This document shows positions 34,294 to 46,824 of a stretch of 64,000 nucleotides of DNA, one piece after another. The DNA lies in the NCBI GenBank assembly GCA_038373865.1, contig JAXGGA010003405.1:1-64000 (forward strand), read 5' to 3'. Position numbers and translations under genes: made by a program. The stretch is from Uloborus plumipes. Its lineage: Eukaryota > Arthropoda > Arachnida > Araneae > Uloboridae. The notes below the pieces were generated by a model. The model was not told the origin of the DNA. It did not search any database and saw only the letters and a program-made list of their open reading frames with translations. Positions within the stretch are counted from its first letter, which is position 1; each line of letters begins with the position of its first letter.

Positions 34294-36155
34294 GGGTTGG
34301 TTAGGGTAAGTGGGCCCCCTTTTTAGAACAGTTCGTTTTCAACGCCTTTTACAAAAGTTTTAAAGCAAATTAGCTTAAATTTTTTGACTTATTTTATCTT
34401 GGACATTATTTATGAACACAAGTTCAGCCTTATTTCTGAAAAAAAAAAAAAATGCTTTAAATATTTTTAACCATCGTATTCCTTACAAAATGGCGTGGGG
34501 GACCCCATTGGAAGGGGTAAGTGGGCCACCCCCGTTTATTTATATTTAAAGCGAGCATATTTTGGAAAGGGGTTTATGGGTCCTACCTGACAAAGTATGC
34601 AGTATTGTAGTAGGGAATATTTTTCTGTAAATGTATCCATTAATGAGATATCTACTTACAGTGTATGACAGAAAATTATGAAGCGGAATACAAAACAATT
34701 GTGTTTGAGAAATTCATTAAAAGCCGTTAAGCGTATTTTTTGCTTTTACATATAAATTAATGTTGATCAAACATAGTGGAGTCGATTAAGATCAATTTTG
34801 GTAAAATAGGAAAAAAAAAATATGGGTTGGAAAAAATGGAAATACTTAATGGCAGCGTCTATTTGAAGATTTCTTAGTAGGAAACGTTATCATTTCATCC
34901 ACAGTTATAATTCTAACATCACCTACATGCAACCGATAAAAAGTGTAGCTATTTCATTTGTATCATATTTTAAAATTCGACCTTCTTAATACTTTATGGT
35001 TTTCCTTGATGTAAGTTTCACAAATACATAATTACAAGCTTGGGCAGTTTTTGTAGCTAAACCATCAATTTCTTCTAAGTCTCCATAATTATCTTTCATT
35101 TCATCGTAGAAATTGCTTCATCAAAACTGCTTTTCATTTTGAAATCATCATTATTATGAGGGGGCCCACTTACACCATAGTGAGGGTGTATTCCAAATGC
35201 TTGGACCTCACGCAGGGAAACTTTCAGACGTAAACACGCTGTTTTGTGTCTATTAACATCAAAGGCGAGGGACTCTCAGAAATGCGAGCAAATAGTCAAC
35301 AAGTGCTCGTGTTCCTAGAAATCCAGCCATGTGCTTTTTGTGATCATGGTATAATGGCAAATGGTTGACATTTGTTGCGCCTAGCGAGAATTCCTGTTTG
35401 GTGTGAAGCGACATGCAATGACACTTTTCGGAGCATAAATTCGAAGGAATGTAAACCTCTCTGACAAGAGAACGGTAATAACTTTCTCATTCTCGGATAA
35501 ACACAGACGGTCTGATAAACCTAGCCGTCGGGGACCCCCCAAAGAGATCGGGATTCGAGAGAAGAGGAGAGAAGACTCTAGGAGAGCGGACAAGATGGTC
35601 ATGCTTGTCGCGCAGTGTTCAAAATATCTACTTATACAAATTATGTAACATAGCTGTAAATACTGTAGAAATAAATATGCTAGTATTTTACTTGCATCCT
35701 CTGTTTCAATCAACTAACGAACAGAGTAGCCAAAACGTTACAGTGGGTACCATAGTGAGGGGGCCCACTTACCCTAATAGCGAAAAACCAAGGGGTAAGT
35801 GGGGCCCTTCCCCTTAAACACTTATTAATAATACTTTGCATAAAAATTCTTATTTCAATGTGTACTTTAGTTTAAACTCTACAAGAAAACTTGATGAACA
35901 TAGAAAAAATAGTAAAAACTAACATGAAAACAATTCTTTGAAAAAAGTTGCTTGAACTCGCAAAAAACAGAAAATTTTTTTGCCATAAATTGTATGATCG
36001 AAAAAAAAGTTCCATGAAACCCAAATATATGCAAAGGTAATGCATATGCATATTGCACTGTGATGCAATTTGACATGAACAGTATAAAAAAGTATAAAAA
36101 CTGTACGCCTAGTTCAGTTTTAAGGGGGGGGGGGGGCACTCACCGGAACCAACCC
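34294..36155. mobile_element. Candidate TA-flanked inverted-repeat element, 1.86 kb
   Basis: The ends are GGGTTGGTTAGGGTAAGTGG and, inverted, GGGTTGGTTCCGGTGAGTGC, each preceded by TA. Internal copies of AAGTGGGCC or its complement occur near 34316, 34519, 35160, 35764 and 35793. A direct repeat ACCATAGTGAGGG (about 35174 and 35750) brackets ~570 bp that may be a later insertion. No transposase frame was found. Confidence 0.5.
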
Positions 36156-37006
36156 TATATGAATAAAAAATTTACTTTATTTTCTTCTTCGGCTTAGGTT
36201 ATGTCTCGCTTTTTTTCCCGGTGGATAGTCCCGTTAAGTTAAGCTCTCTTGAAGTTTCGTAATGTGTCTCTTTTGTTCATTCATTTCCATATCACATCTT
36301 TGGTTGTTTTAGCCGCTCATTTTTTATCTTGTATCGTCCTATTGTACTTCACATGTACGAACTGCGACGGAACTTTAGTTTATGATGTCTCATCCAGAAA
36401 AATAGTGTTTCAAATCTCCGAGTAACTATCCAGTCTGCAGCTGAATGATTCACTGACTAGAATACTTTATGTATCCTTTCAGTTTAATTGAAGTATTCGC
36501 TGGCGAATCGTTCGCCAAAGCATTTATATTTGCAGGCAATGTGCAATAGACTGGGGGGGGGGGGGACTAAAAGGATGATGGCTAGATGAATGTCCCGAGG
36601 ACTTGCAAATCAAACCATCTGGAAGAGGATTGCTAGGCAGGTTGTTAAATCTCGCTTTTTTATTCACTTGGCAATAAAAGGTACCGGCAGAACATTCTGG
36701 CAAACATAAGTTGAAAACTGGGAGAAGCCTAATGTAAATTCAGATTTGATTTGATTTTGGAGCAGATTTGATTTTGAAGGGAGCCGCTATCCTATAGCCA
36801 GCAAGAATCATTTATGGTCATAATTAACTTTGTTTTGTGTGCAACGTTTTATTAACTGTTTTTTGTTACTTTAATCATAGCTGGAGTTTTTGAAAGTAAA
36901 ACTAACATTTTGAATTACGAAGAGTATAGCAATCGTAACCTGCAAATATTGAACTTCGAATCGCTTTTTTCACAGGCAAAGACCTATAATTAGAAGTAAT
37001 GACAAA

Positions 37007-38730
37007 TCTCTACTAATAATAAAGCTGAAGGTGGGTCTGTCTTTCCTTCTTTCTTTTTTTTTTTCTGTCTGTTACGCGCGTAGCGCCAAAACCGTTCGGT
37101 CGATTTTCATGCCACTTGGCACAAAATTAGTTTGTACTGTTTAAAATTTTTTCGTGCGACCTCCGCCTCATCTGCGCACGCGCCAAGTCTCTTTGGACTT
37201 TCTCGAAATGGGGAGGAAAAGAAACGAGGAAGTAGTCCGCGAACTAAAGCTGAAGGCATCCAAAACCTAACTCCCCTTTTTCAGATGGAAGCGTCTGACC
37301 TTGCCAGGCGCCCAAAACGCAAACAGACAGTATCATGTAGTTCTACACCTCGAAGCGATTTTTCGAAAATTGAATTTCGTTCTTTTTCTATTCGAATTCT
37401 TAGCGGAAATTCGATAAAATAGGGAAGAAATATTTCATACACATTTTCAAGTCTTATGTCATTCGAAAGCTTGAAATTTTCTGCACAAAATGAAGTTTTT
37501 TCGAAGTTTCTACGATCATCAGGAGAGCTGTAACAATTGTTTTTAGAATCCCGGAATTCAAGGCTTACCTTCAGTAAAGCAAGCCAAACGATTCTAAAAT
37601 GGTTAAGCTCGAGAATAAAATTTGTTTGAAAAGAGAGATGAAATGAATTATTTTATCAACGGAAATCAACTTTTCATGTTGTTACCATGGTTACGTGTTC
37701 ATACTTATTTTTGTTTCGTTCTTTTTCCAGCGTTGCCAGACGTAGTATTTTTGATACTACGGTAGTATTTTTTTGGCCCAAATAAGGAGCGTAGTATTTT
37801 TCTGGCAACCCTGTTTCCAATATACTAATGACTTAATTAAAAGATTTGGCGGATTTTTTTTTTTTTTCATTTTCATAGATTTCGCATTTCAGCAATATTG
37901 ATTTTGGCAACGTTTGGAAACAGTAGTAGGCGCGTCTATCGCCCATTTAGCGAGAAAGGGGTACCCAAAGCACAAAGATTAACCAAATATCGTATAAATT
38001 GCGACATTGCATCGTTCTTTTTAAAGTGTTTCATTTCGGCAAATGTATTGTTTTGTTTTTAAAGCTAGGAAAGGAAACTTTCTTCTTCTTTCAAATTTTG
38101 GTAAGATTTCTGTTGGTTTCTGTGAGCAACAAAATTGTTCTTATTTTCTCTTTTGGCTTATTTTTGTGCATCTCCCCTTGGGGTTGCATTCGAATGTCCC
38201 AAGGGGGTGTTTTACCCCTTTTATGGAGTAAATCAATCAGTGTTAATTTCAATGCAGACACAAGTGATATGAATTGGCGCGACCACTTGGCGATATATCG
38301 CCAAGCCTTCGGTCGCCAAGTATTTGTCGCCAATTTGGCGATTTTTTAAAATTTTTTTGGGGGGTTCAATTTGGCGCTATTGGCGATATTTTGCGAAAAA
38401 TCCACTGAATGATGTTAAAATCGGCGATATTTAGGAGATTAATCATTGTAAAACATTTTTTTGCATTGTTTCGTGGCAAACTAGGGATATAAATGTTTGA
38501 ATTGTTATCTTGATCACTCCAAGCACTATTTTAGCACTTAAGTCATCTACTAAGAAATTTACACGTAAAGGGAAGTAGTGTGGGGTCCATACCAGATTTT
38601 TATATCATATACTTTGAAGGAATTATAGTTGAATTATAACTAAAATAGAGCATTTTTTCTGCTATATCAATTATTTTACAAATGAACTTTTAATTTTATA
38701 CCACGGGCAAAGCCGTGCGGATACCGCTAG
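37007..38730 (+). mobile_element. Non-autonomous Helitron candidate, 1.72 kb
   Basis: The 5' end reads TCTCTACTAATAATAAAGC with A just before it. The 3' end is a short hairpin (CACGG-GCAAAG-CCGTG, 38702-38717) followed 13 bases later by CTAG and then T. TC start, hairpin, CTRR end and insertion between A and T without target duplication are Helitron hallmarks. No Rep/helicase gene is inside. A copy of the TCGCCAAG dispersed repeat (38161-38601) sits in it in reverse orientation. Confidence 0.7.
38161..38601 (-). repeat. Dispersed repeat with TCGCCAAG palindromes (copy 2)
   Basis: This is the reverse-oriented partner of 11919-12372, with CTTGGCGATATATCGCCAAG at 38287-38306 and GTAAAACACCCCCTTGGG (minus). 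The right boundary near AGTAGTGTGGGG matches the left boundary of copy 1. The copy lacks the microsatellite tail of copy 1. Confidence 0.65.
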
Positions 38731-39929
38731 TAATGAAATAATAAGATTTCACAGGCATGAGTAATTGTGATCAAAATTGAAAGCACTTCTAACTTTACTA
38801 ATGATACCTTTTTTTTTATTCCTACTAATTGGAAAACGACTCATAGGTTGAACCATGTTGAATTAAATAGAATAGAAAATGAAAGTTCTTACGGTTTTTT
38901 CTTTGTCTGGGATTGGCGTTGAGAAGTTGAGGTGCTTGATGTAAGGTAATGAGGGTAAAAAGGTACTTGGTTTGTGAAAGCTTGCTTATGAACGATTTCA
39001 TTTTGGAAAGGGGTGGTACGCTAAGATTGATACCTTTCGAAGATATATTTTAAGCACGCATTTCCAATTTGAATCTTAAGCAGAAAAAGAGAAAGAAATT
39101 ATAAAAACCGCAAAAAAAAAAAAAAACTTTTTTCTTTATGTTTAACTCACCTCTCAAAAGTATTTCGTTAAAATAGGATCATCTTGACATTGACATTATA
39201 CACATAACGCCATTTTCTCTCGAAAGTAGATACTCTATCATAATTCATCAACACAAGTTCAAATAGTCAAACCACGTACCACAAACAAATATCGTTCATT
39301 TTTCATTTTTTCTTCAGTTTTTGCTTCCTCTCTGGGATTTTAAAGGCATTATAAAAGGACAACTGCTAAATTTTATAATGGTTAATTAAGGGAAGTTTAA
39401 TCAAACTTTTTTAAACTTTCGATGGCAGTTCTTACTCTGCAGAAAGCTGTCAGGCACTATATTAATACGTATATTCGTATGGTTGTGATGTTATGAAATC
39501 AGTATTGATTCTAGAAGGGGGGGGGGAGGAGGAGATTCGACCAAACTAACTTTCAAGTACATCCATAATTAAGTTTTAATGTATTTGCTTCCTGGTTTGC
39601 TATCGTATATTTTTAACCCGGATGCAACAAGGGAGGGAGTTATAATTTTGACGTGTTTATGAATATGTGTGTGGCACTGATGCGTCACAGACCAGGAAGG
39701 ACTAATTTTAATAATTCTTTCTTTTTTTTTGTTCGAAAGGAGATAATATGAGAGAGATCGCGCGGGACACACAGTCACCCAATAGGGAAGTTTTCGATTT
39801 TTCAATTTTATTTTTACATGATAGAGCAACATACATGAACATCAACGGTGAAAAAATTTTTGCGCTACGACAAGTAGTTTTTTTTTTAAATAATTTTTAA
39901 ATTTCAAGCGGCGGTGACGTCACTGGGCA

Positions 39930-41790
39930 CTCGTTGGCGCTAGAGCCGCTATATAGACAGGCCGACGCATCAAGATTAAGTTTCACCACTTTGGATCCAA
40001 TCCTTAACTTTTACTTTCAAATTTTCATTGTTGCGGAGTAGGGTTATCAGAAAAAAGTTTTGGCACATTGCTAAGCTTTGCCAAATCCACGTGCCGCTAA
40101 TAATTGCTCACAGTGAAAAATTACCAAAACGCGATTACACTGCGATGCAAAAGTTTAGACAAAATGCAAATATGTGACTAAAAAGAAAACTATTCAACGA
40201 AATGCTTTCAAATTTCTGCAGCAGGTAGACAATATGGTCTCAAATACGTGTCTGGAGTTCTTATAACTATAACTGGAATCAAATTTTGGATATTACAAAA
40301 GACATTTTTTTACATTGTTGCAAAAGTTTAGACAATAGTCAGATTTTATGCAAATATCCCTTGAAATGTGATTGGTGGAGGAAATGCGGGACTGTATTAT
40401 TCATTTATAAAGTGCAGAGATTGCTGAATAAATAATCAAAATCTCAAAACCTCTTTAGTTCTCGTGTAAAGAAGATGAGAATGTTTGGAAGCCGAAATTT
40501 GAAAATGAACCTACTTTATTAATTTTTTGTCTTTTAAATCGGCTCTAGTATGGTAGTACATTGTTTTTTACTTTGTGGAGAGCAAATTCAGACATGCGTA
40601 TCGATCAAAAAGTTCAAGAAAAACTATATTTTTTAAGGATGACGGAATTGAAAAAACGGTTCAGACTGACGATTCGCCCCTTAATCCTACAAAACTTCAA
40701 CTTGGGTCAAAAACAGCACGTGGCAGCATAAGTAGATGAACAACTGAATCAGAATGCATAAAAAAAAAAACAAAGAATTGAGCCCGAGCCTTTTCGAACA
40801 GAGTGTCCCAAATAAGCCAGATTTTAATGTGAAAAGCAGCATATGTATCATCGTGACTAAAAAATGAATGGTACTTTCTTTGATAAAAATTATTAAAATT
40901 GGGATGGCCTAGATGGATTATAATTATTTTCGCGGGACTTGAGAAATATCCAATGATCATATGCTGTGCTGCTTTTACCAATAAAATCTGGTTTATTTGG
41001 GACACTCTGTCTGAAAAGGCTCAAGCACAATTCTTTGTTTTTTTTATGCATTCCGATTCAGTTGTTCATCTACTTATGCTGCCACTTGCTGTTTTTGACC
41101 CAAGTTGAAGTTTTGTAGGATTAAGGGGCGAATCGTCAGTCTGAGCCGTTTTTTCAATTCCTTCATCCTTAAGAAATATAATTTTTCTTGGACTTTTTGA
41201 TCGATACGCATGTCTGAATTTGCTCTCCACAAAGTAAAAAACAATGTACTACCATACTAGAGCCAATTTAAAAGACAAAAAATTAATAAAGTAGGTTCAT
41301 TTTCAAATTTCGGCTTCCAAACTTTATCATCTTCTTTGCACGAGAACTAAAGAGCTTTTGAGATTTTGATTATTTATTCAGCAATCTCTTTACTTTATAA
41401 ATGAATAATACAGTCCCGCATTTCCTCCACCAATCACATTTCAAGGGATATTTGCATAAAATCTGACTATTGTCTAAACTTTTGCAACAATGTAAAAAAA
41501 TATCTTTCGTAGTATCCAAAATTTGATTCCTGTTATAGTTATAAGAACTCTAGACACGTATTTGGGACCATATTGTGTACCAGCAGTAGAAATTTGAAAG
41601 CATTTCGTTGAATAGTGTTCTTTTTATTCACATATTTGCATTTTGTCTAAACTTTTGCATCGCAGTGTACTAGCCAGAAAAGACAACCACTCAAACACAC
41701 AAACACGCGCTGGATCCAAAGTGGTGAAACTTAATCTTGATGCGCCGGCTCGTATATATAGGGGCCTTAGTTGGCGCTTTTGAACTTTCC
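39930..41790. repeat. Large imperfect inverted duplication
   Basis: GCATCAAGATTAAGTTTCACC and CACTTTGGATCCA near 39967-40000 recur in inverted form at about 41710-41745. TATATA-containing flanks and TTGGCGC follow on both sides, so the symmetry reaches beyond the fold-back element at 40138-41667. The spacers between the outer and inner arms differ in length (about 130 versus 40 bp). It may reflect two opposed copies of one host or repeat segment. Confidence 0.6.
40138..41667. mobile_element. Fold-back Tc1-like element with ~710-bp arms
   Basis: Ends are CACTGCGATGCAAAAGTTTA and its inverse, each with TA outside. The left arm (40138 to about 40850) and the right arm (about 40955 to 41667) are reverse complements with few differences, including the AAATGATTCGCC...-type block and TATGCTGCCAC. 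They are separated by only ~100 bp of unique centre. TA target and GCAAAAGTTTAGACA ends fit Tc1/mariner. The arms hold no intact transposase. RNA from it would form a very long hairpin. Confidence 0.8.
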
Positions 41791-42107
41791 ACTAAGGCGA
41801 AGAAAGAGCGAGAAGCTTTAGATGCGAGGAGCTCGAGAAACTGGTTTCTCCGGCTTCCGCACTGTTGTTCGCTCTGCACTGTCGTATTTTTTTTTTTCTC
41901 GCCAAGTGATGCGTTCTAAAAATTTGAATACGGATTTCGCCAAAAAATATCAAACCAATCACCCCTGAAGGGTATTGGATTGCTCTTTTAGTGAATTAGT
42001 AGACTTTAGGGTATTGATTACGGAAGGAGAAAATCCCGCAATGAAACGATAATATAGCAAAAATCCAATTTTTATGGATGAAAGGCTGAAAGTAACTGTC
42101 ATCTGAC

Positions 42108-43809
42108 CAGTGGCGGATCCAGAAAAAATCTACAAGGGGGGCACAAAATGTTTTTTTTTTTATTTTTTAACTGAAAAATAAAAATTATTGTTAAAAACAA
42201 ACAACTGTCATATTCTTATGTATTATCGTATTTTCCTTACCTTTCGGTTTCTGCTAATAATGGCATTCCATCATAAACGTATGCAAAAAACATATATTAA
42301 AATAATGCAAAAGATATATAAAAGCACTTAATTCACTATCGTCAAACATTAAGAACAACCTCGCCACTCGAACTCGAGAAAATATCACTGAAGAACTATC
42401 TACTTTCCCATAACGGTTAAAATATAACAATATTATAGCTGAAGTGCTTTGGATGTATTGTTTTTTGACGAGTCTAAATTCGGAAGAATGCACAGACATG
42501 GCGACGTATCATTCAGGCAATAAGTATCAAAACATATTTTAGCGTTTGAAGAAATGTAGCCGTAATAAAAATGTACTAGGTGACCCGTGCGGAATTCCGC
42601 AAAAAAAAAAAACAAAAAAACTCTAAACTTAAAATTTAATCCGACAATTTTTATTGCCTTTCATTTGCACAACATCGCCATCTACTGCCGTCGTTCTGAC
42701 AACTTTTCAAAGAGATCAAAGACACGTTCACTTTTACAACTACTACAAAAGTGATACCCTATATTAAAATCAAATACCCAAGGCTACTACTAAACTAAAT
42801 ACTAACGTTATCGCAAAACTACCATAGTATTTTGAAACAATAAAAGTTACAATTAAGGTTTACCGAGCTAAGCCTTGGCTTGAAATGTCGCATTTAAAAT
42901 TGATTTGAACAACAATGTAACGATTTTGACAGTTGAGCAAAAAATTTAACTTTTTCAAACTTCAATCGCTCATAGGTCGCTTAAACGTGGATTTTCGAGA
43001 TTCTCGTTACGCGGCGCTAGCGGAGAAACGTTCTAAAGAACGCATTTTTTTTAATCTTTCGAATGAAATCAAAATGGAGACGATACGACAATTATTTCGC
43101 TAGATAGAGTCAATTTTGTGCCCAAAAATTGAAGTTCGAATAAAAAACGAACCGACACTTTTTAGAGGGTGGGTCTAATTTTCGTCAATAGCCCGCGGGA
43201 TAAGCTTCAAAATCATATATTTTCTTGCAATTCGATAAAGAAATGAGCGAGTTTCGACCGGGTATAGGATTCGGCTTAGAGAAATAATATATGGAGATTA
43301 AGTGAGTAGTTTTTCCCTTTGATTTACGTTTAAGGAATAAAAAACTAAATGCCTGTCATAGCCAAGTGGAAGGAGAATGCAAAACATACTTCCACTCAAC
43401 CGCTTGTTATGTCTCTCCTTTTTTTTCTATATGCAAATACAAGGTAAGCAAAAATACGTCAAAGCAGAGTGCCTTTGCTTTCAAATGATCTGGCGCCATG
43501 GGATAAGTTTGAGATATTCGAAAGTTCCGAAGATCAATGAATAAAAGGAAAAAAAAAAAAAAGAAATCGACACATTTTTCTCACATCGGAAATGTGCCAA
43601 GAGTATAATACTCAAAATGAATTTTTTGTTTCGATTCCGTTGCCAAAAAACTGTTAAAAATATTTAAAAAAATGCAAAACAGATGTAACCAATCGGCACT
43701 GAAAATTTGATCGGTGTTTCTTGTTTCAGTATGGGTTTTAGGCTCTTCGAGAATATATGACAGGGGGGGGGCACGTGCCCCCGTGCCCTCCCCGCTGGAT
43801 CCGCCACTG
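42108..43809. mobile_element. hAT-type element, 1.7 kb
   Basis: A perfect 8-bp direct repeat CATCTGAC flanks it (42100-42107, 43810-43817). The ends are CAGTGGCGGATCCAG and the same sequence inverted. A G/C-rich GGGGGGCAC block lies inside both ends. No transposase frame is left. A Helitron candidate (42576-43297) is nested within, so the hAT insertion is the older of the two. Confidence 0.85.
42576..43297 (-). mobile_element. Nested non-autonomous Helitron candidate, 722 bp
   Basis: On the minus strand it starts TCTCCATATATTATTTCTCT, preceded by A. It ends with the palindrome GCGGAATTCCGC, then ACGGGTCACCTAG, followed by T. These are the TC...hairpin...CTAG features of Helitrons with an A/T insertion point. 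No Rep/helicase gene. The different 5' start and 3' hairpin show it is another subfamily than 37007-38730. Confidence 0.65.
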
Positions 43810-44424
43810 CATCTGACGTCACGGGTTTCGGTTTCAAGGCGCGCTTTTTTTGCGCGTGGGTTTTTAAAAAAAATCATTAAGAATCAACCGTTGTGTTTTA
43901 AAATTCGGCAATAGTAAATTTTTGTGTTTTGTAAGCCTCTTAACAATATCTAGTAGTTAAAAAAGGGATATTCAATAGGTCACAACTACCCTATTCTTAT
44001 CCAAGCGACTGTTGTAAGGTAAATATTTATCTATAATCTATCTCCTTTTCAGTGTCCTAATATCTAACATTTTCTAAAAGAATTAATGCACTTATTATCG
44101 TTTAAAATTCAAGCGTGTTTATTCTTCTAATTCTTGTTGAAAATTATAGATAAAACTGATAGGGGTGATTTAGTCACTGACATGTGCGCGCCTCCTGCCG
44201 GGCTAATCGAGAGTGTTTTAGCTCGCGCGGGGTTGAAAACGACCCCAGCTGTTTTTGTTTCCATTTCTCGAAATTTCATAGCCAGATAAGGAAACCATCT
44301 TTTCGATAGCTGCAATTGTGTCCTTGATTGATGTGAGGGTGTGGTTGGACTTTTCCTAAACCCTTTCATTCTTGCCGAAAAGGGGGTCTTTTGCGAGCAC
44401 TGAGGTCGTTTTCGACCCCGCGCG

Positions 44425-44620
44425 CAGGGCCCGATTTAGATAGTACAAGGCCCTAGGCCGAATACTGTTTTGGGGCCCCTTTCACTCAGGTTTTACAATT
44501 TTAAGCATTGGATAAAACAATTTAAGATATTGACAACAGCAATTTTATCCATTTGGGGGCCCTAAATTGTAGGGGGCCCTAGGCCACGGCCTAGTTGGCC
44601 TATTCAGTAATCAGGCCCTG
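44425..44620. mobile_element. hAT-type MITE, 196 bp
   Basis: A perfect 8-bp direct repeat CCCGCGCG flanks it (44417-44424, 44621-44628). The ends are CAGGGCCCGATTTAGA and, inverted, CAGGGCCTGATTACTG. GGCCCTAGGCC blocks lie inside both ends. It is too short to encode anything. Confidence 0.85.
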
Positions 44621-44814
44621 CCCGCGCGAGCGCTCGTATAACAAATAACGGCACGAATTAAATCTCAACGATTAAAGATGTTTATCTGTTGCCAGTTTCT
44701 ATTGTATCAACAAATAAAATACTTATAATAAATTTTAGTACAAGACTTTAAAAATTATTTTCAGTTTTTCTTTTCTAGTCTGTTTTTAAGACTGCAAATT
44801 TAGTAAAATATATT

Positions 44815-45040
44815 TTTTTTTTTAGTTTTTAAGTTAGTTAAAGCGATTTGAGTGCAGAATAGAGTTGTTAAAATTTGACATTTTCAATAACTTATTCATT
44901 AATGGCTGAAGAAGAAATATTTTCATATTTTTGCTGAAAAAATTGTACTAAAAGAAAGGAAGTACGGGGGGCGGGAGGTCCGGCTTTAGACCCCACTTGC
45001 CCCTCACCCCTTGTTTACGGGCGTCAATGGAGCCTTCAAC
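44815..45040 (+). repeat. Diverged copy of the 7850-8075 repeat end
   Basis: Shared order: AGTGCAGA-TAGAG, a TTAATGGCTGAAGAAGA block, GTACTTAAA/GTACTAAAA and CCCACTTGCCCC followed by GGGCG. It is a partial copy, with the left end not found. Confidence 0.4.
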
Positions 45041-46082
45041 AAGAAAAATTGCGTGGTGTACATGAAAACGTGCTAAACAGAGCCAATTTCTGTATCGAGC
45101 AAAATGGCGGGCATTTTTCTGGTATCATATTTCATACAGTGTCTTAATTTCTGCTAAATGTATTAAATATATAAAAAATTATAATTGAAAAAAAATTATA
45201 ATTACAAGAGTCATATGTGTTTATCATTGGTAAGTACTCTGTGGACCACCCTGTATACCGCTGCTCCATTTATGCAGGTCACTATCATGGTCATATGGCT
45301 CCGTTATTTCTTTGAGTTTTTCTTCCCATACTTATTACTCTGTTGGCTCATAGCATTGTCATAATAATAAATAGCAAAACCGAAAATAAAATATTGGAAA
45401 AAAAAATCTTTTTATAGCACCAGAACATTCTCTGACTGAAAATGTAGCTTCGGAGGGCTCCAGGCGACATAAGGCAAAGCGAGGAGCAATGCAGCAGGAA
45501 AAAGATGTTTGTTGACTTCACATCAGGTACTTTATGGCATTTCTAGAGAGTGCTGATAACGATGCTGTGAGAGTGGGAAAGAAACTGATAAATGGCATCA
45601 TCAAAATGGTTTAAAATTTTCTAATTTTATAGAGGTGACATTATGAGAGAAAAAAGAGAGGGAGGGACTTATTTTTTAATACGAAGGTTAATAAACATTT
45701 CATTTGAGAAGGAGGATGGGAACAAAAGGATATGGTTTGATCAGCGCCACATAGCAAGACCATCCCCTCAAAAAAAAAACCATAATTTAAAAGAAAACAC
45801 TATTCTAAAAAATGCGTTTATTATTATTATTTTTTTTTTGTCTGTTGCTGAAAAAAAATATTACTCGCTGAAAGCGAACCCGGATTTTAAGATAACCCCT
45901 ATTTAGCAAGTAAGTTGAAAAGATTTAATTAGTATAAGTCTATGAGAACCAGAGCGGGTTCATGGGGTTTTGATCCCATTAAATGACCCAATTCAACGTA
46001 AAACTGCATTTTAAGGACTTAATTTCGACAAAAACCACCAAATACTTCTGTTGTCGCACAAAAATTGTACTTTGACCCTCCA

Positions 46083-46824
46083 GTGGCGCACCAACGGGAA
46101 ATGGGGGTAAGCTATAAGGGGCTTCAGCCCCTCCCAGGAGCATGAAGATGAACCCGCTTAACGCCTTTATGCCCAAGTATTTTTTAACATTTTTTTTCAA
46201 TTTTTATCTGTTTAAAACTGTTACTTGGAATGGTTTACATTTTAAGGTTACATTTGTTTGGTTACATTTTAGTCGTCAAATAGTGCGCCGTTGCCATATT
46301 TATTAAGTTATTTAACTTCCTGTTTATGGGATATTTTGCAGATATGTGAGCAAAATACGACCTTACTTGACTTTACTTTTGCAAAGTAACATTACAGAAG
46401 GCAATTTTGGATGCGCCAAAGGATTCTTACCTTTCCAAAAATGACCCCCTCTTGAAGCAGAGGCTGGATGGGAGCATAATTTTCTCTTGACCAGCAAACC
46501 CAGCTTAAAACGAGCAATATTTTCCCTTAGTGCTTATTTAGAAGATTTTGATTATTCTGCAAATTTAAAGACAATATTATTGCAAATTTGATTTTCTTTT
46601 TTCTTTCTAAAAATATTTTGAATTATGCCCAACGTTCCTCCTCGTTAGATGTTTCATTTTCCCCTCTGACTCTTATTCTTCCAAAAATATTTTCATGCTA
46701 ATACAAAAGAAAACTTTTTTTCCTCAATTTACTTTATTTTTTTATATGGGTCAAATTGCAGTCCCCCGACTGCTGTGCCCCTGGCAAGAGTCACTCCTGC
46801 CAGCCCCTAGCTATGCTACTGGGT
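46083..46824. mobile_element. Transposon-end cluster with CAGTRGC termini
   Basis: CAGTGGCGCACCAACGGG (46083) and, inverted, CAGTAGCATAGCTAGGGG (ending 46821) look like related termini. Their flanks do not form a common 8-bp duplication, so they may belong to two elements. At 46157 TTAA is followed by CGCCTTTATGCCCAAG and ~260 bp related (inverted) to the right end of 4435-4964. This looks like a partial piggyBac-type MITE inserted here. Confidence 0.4.

Noticed and set aside
37999..38349. 116-codon plus-strand open frame
   Set aside because: It overlaps the dispersed TCGCCAAG repeat within the Helitron candidate. Composition and overlap with frames on both strands argue against a gene.
40697..41108. 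Two overlapping ~70-100-codon frames with similar peptides on opposite strands
   Set aside because: They are mirror images caused by the fold-back arms. No transposase motifs are seen.
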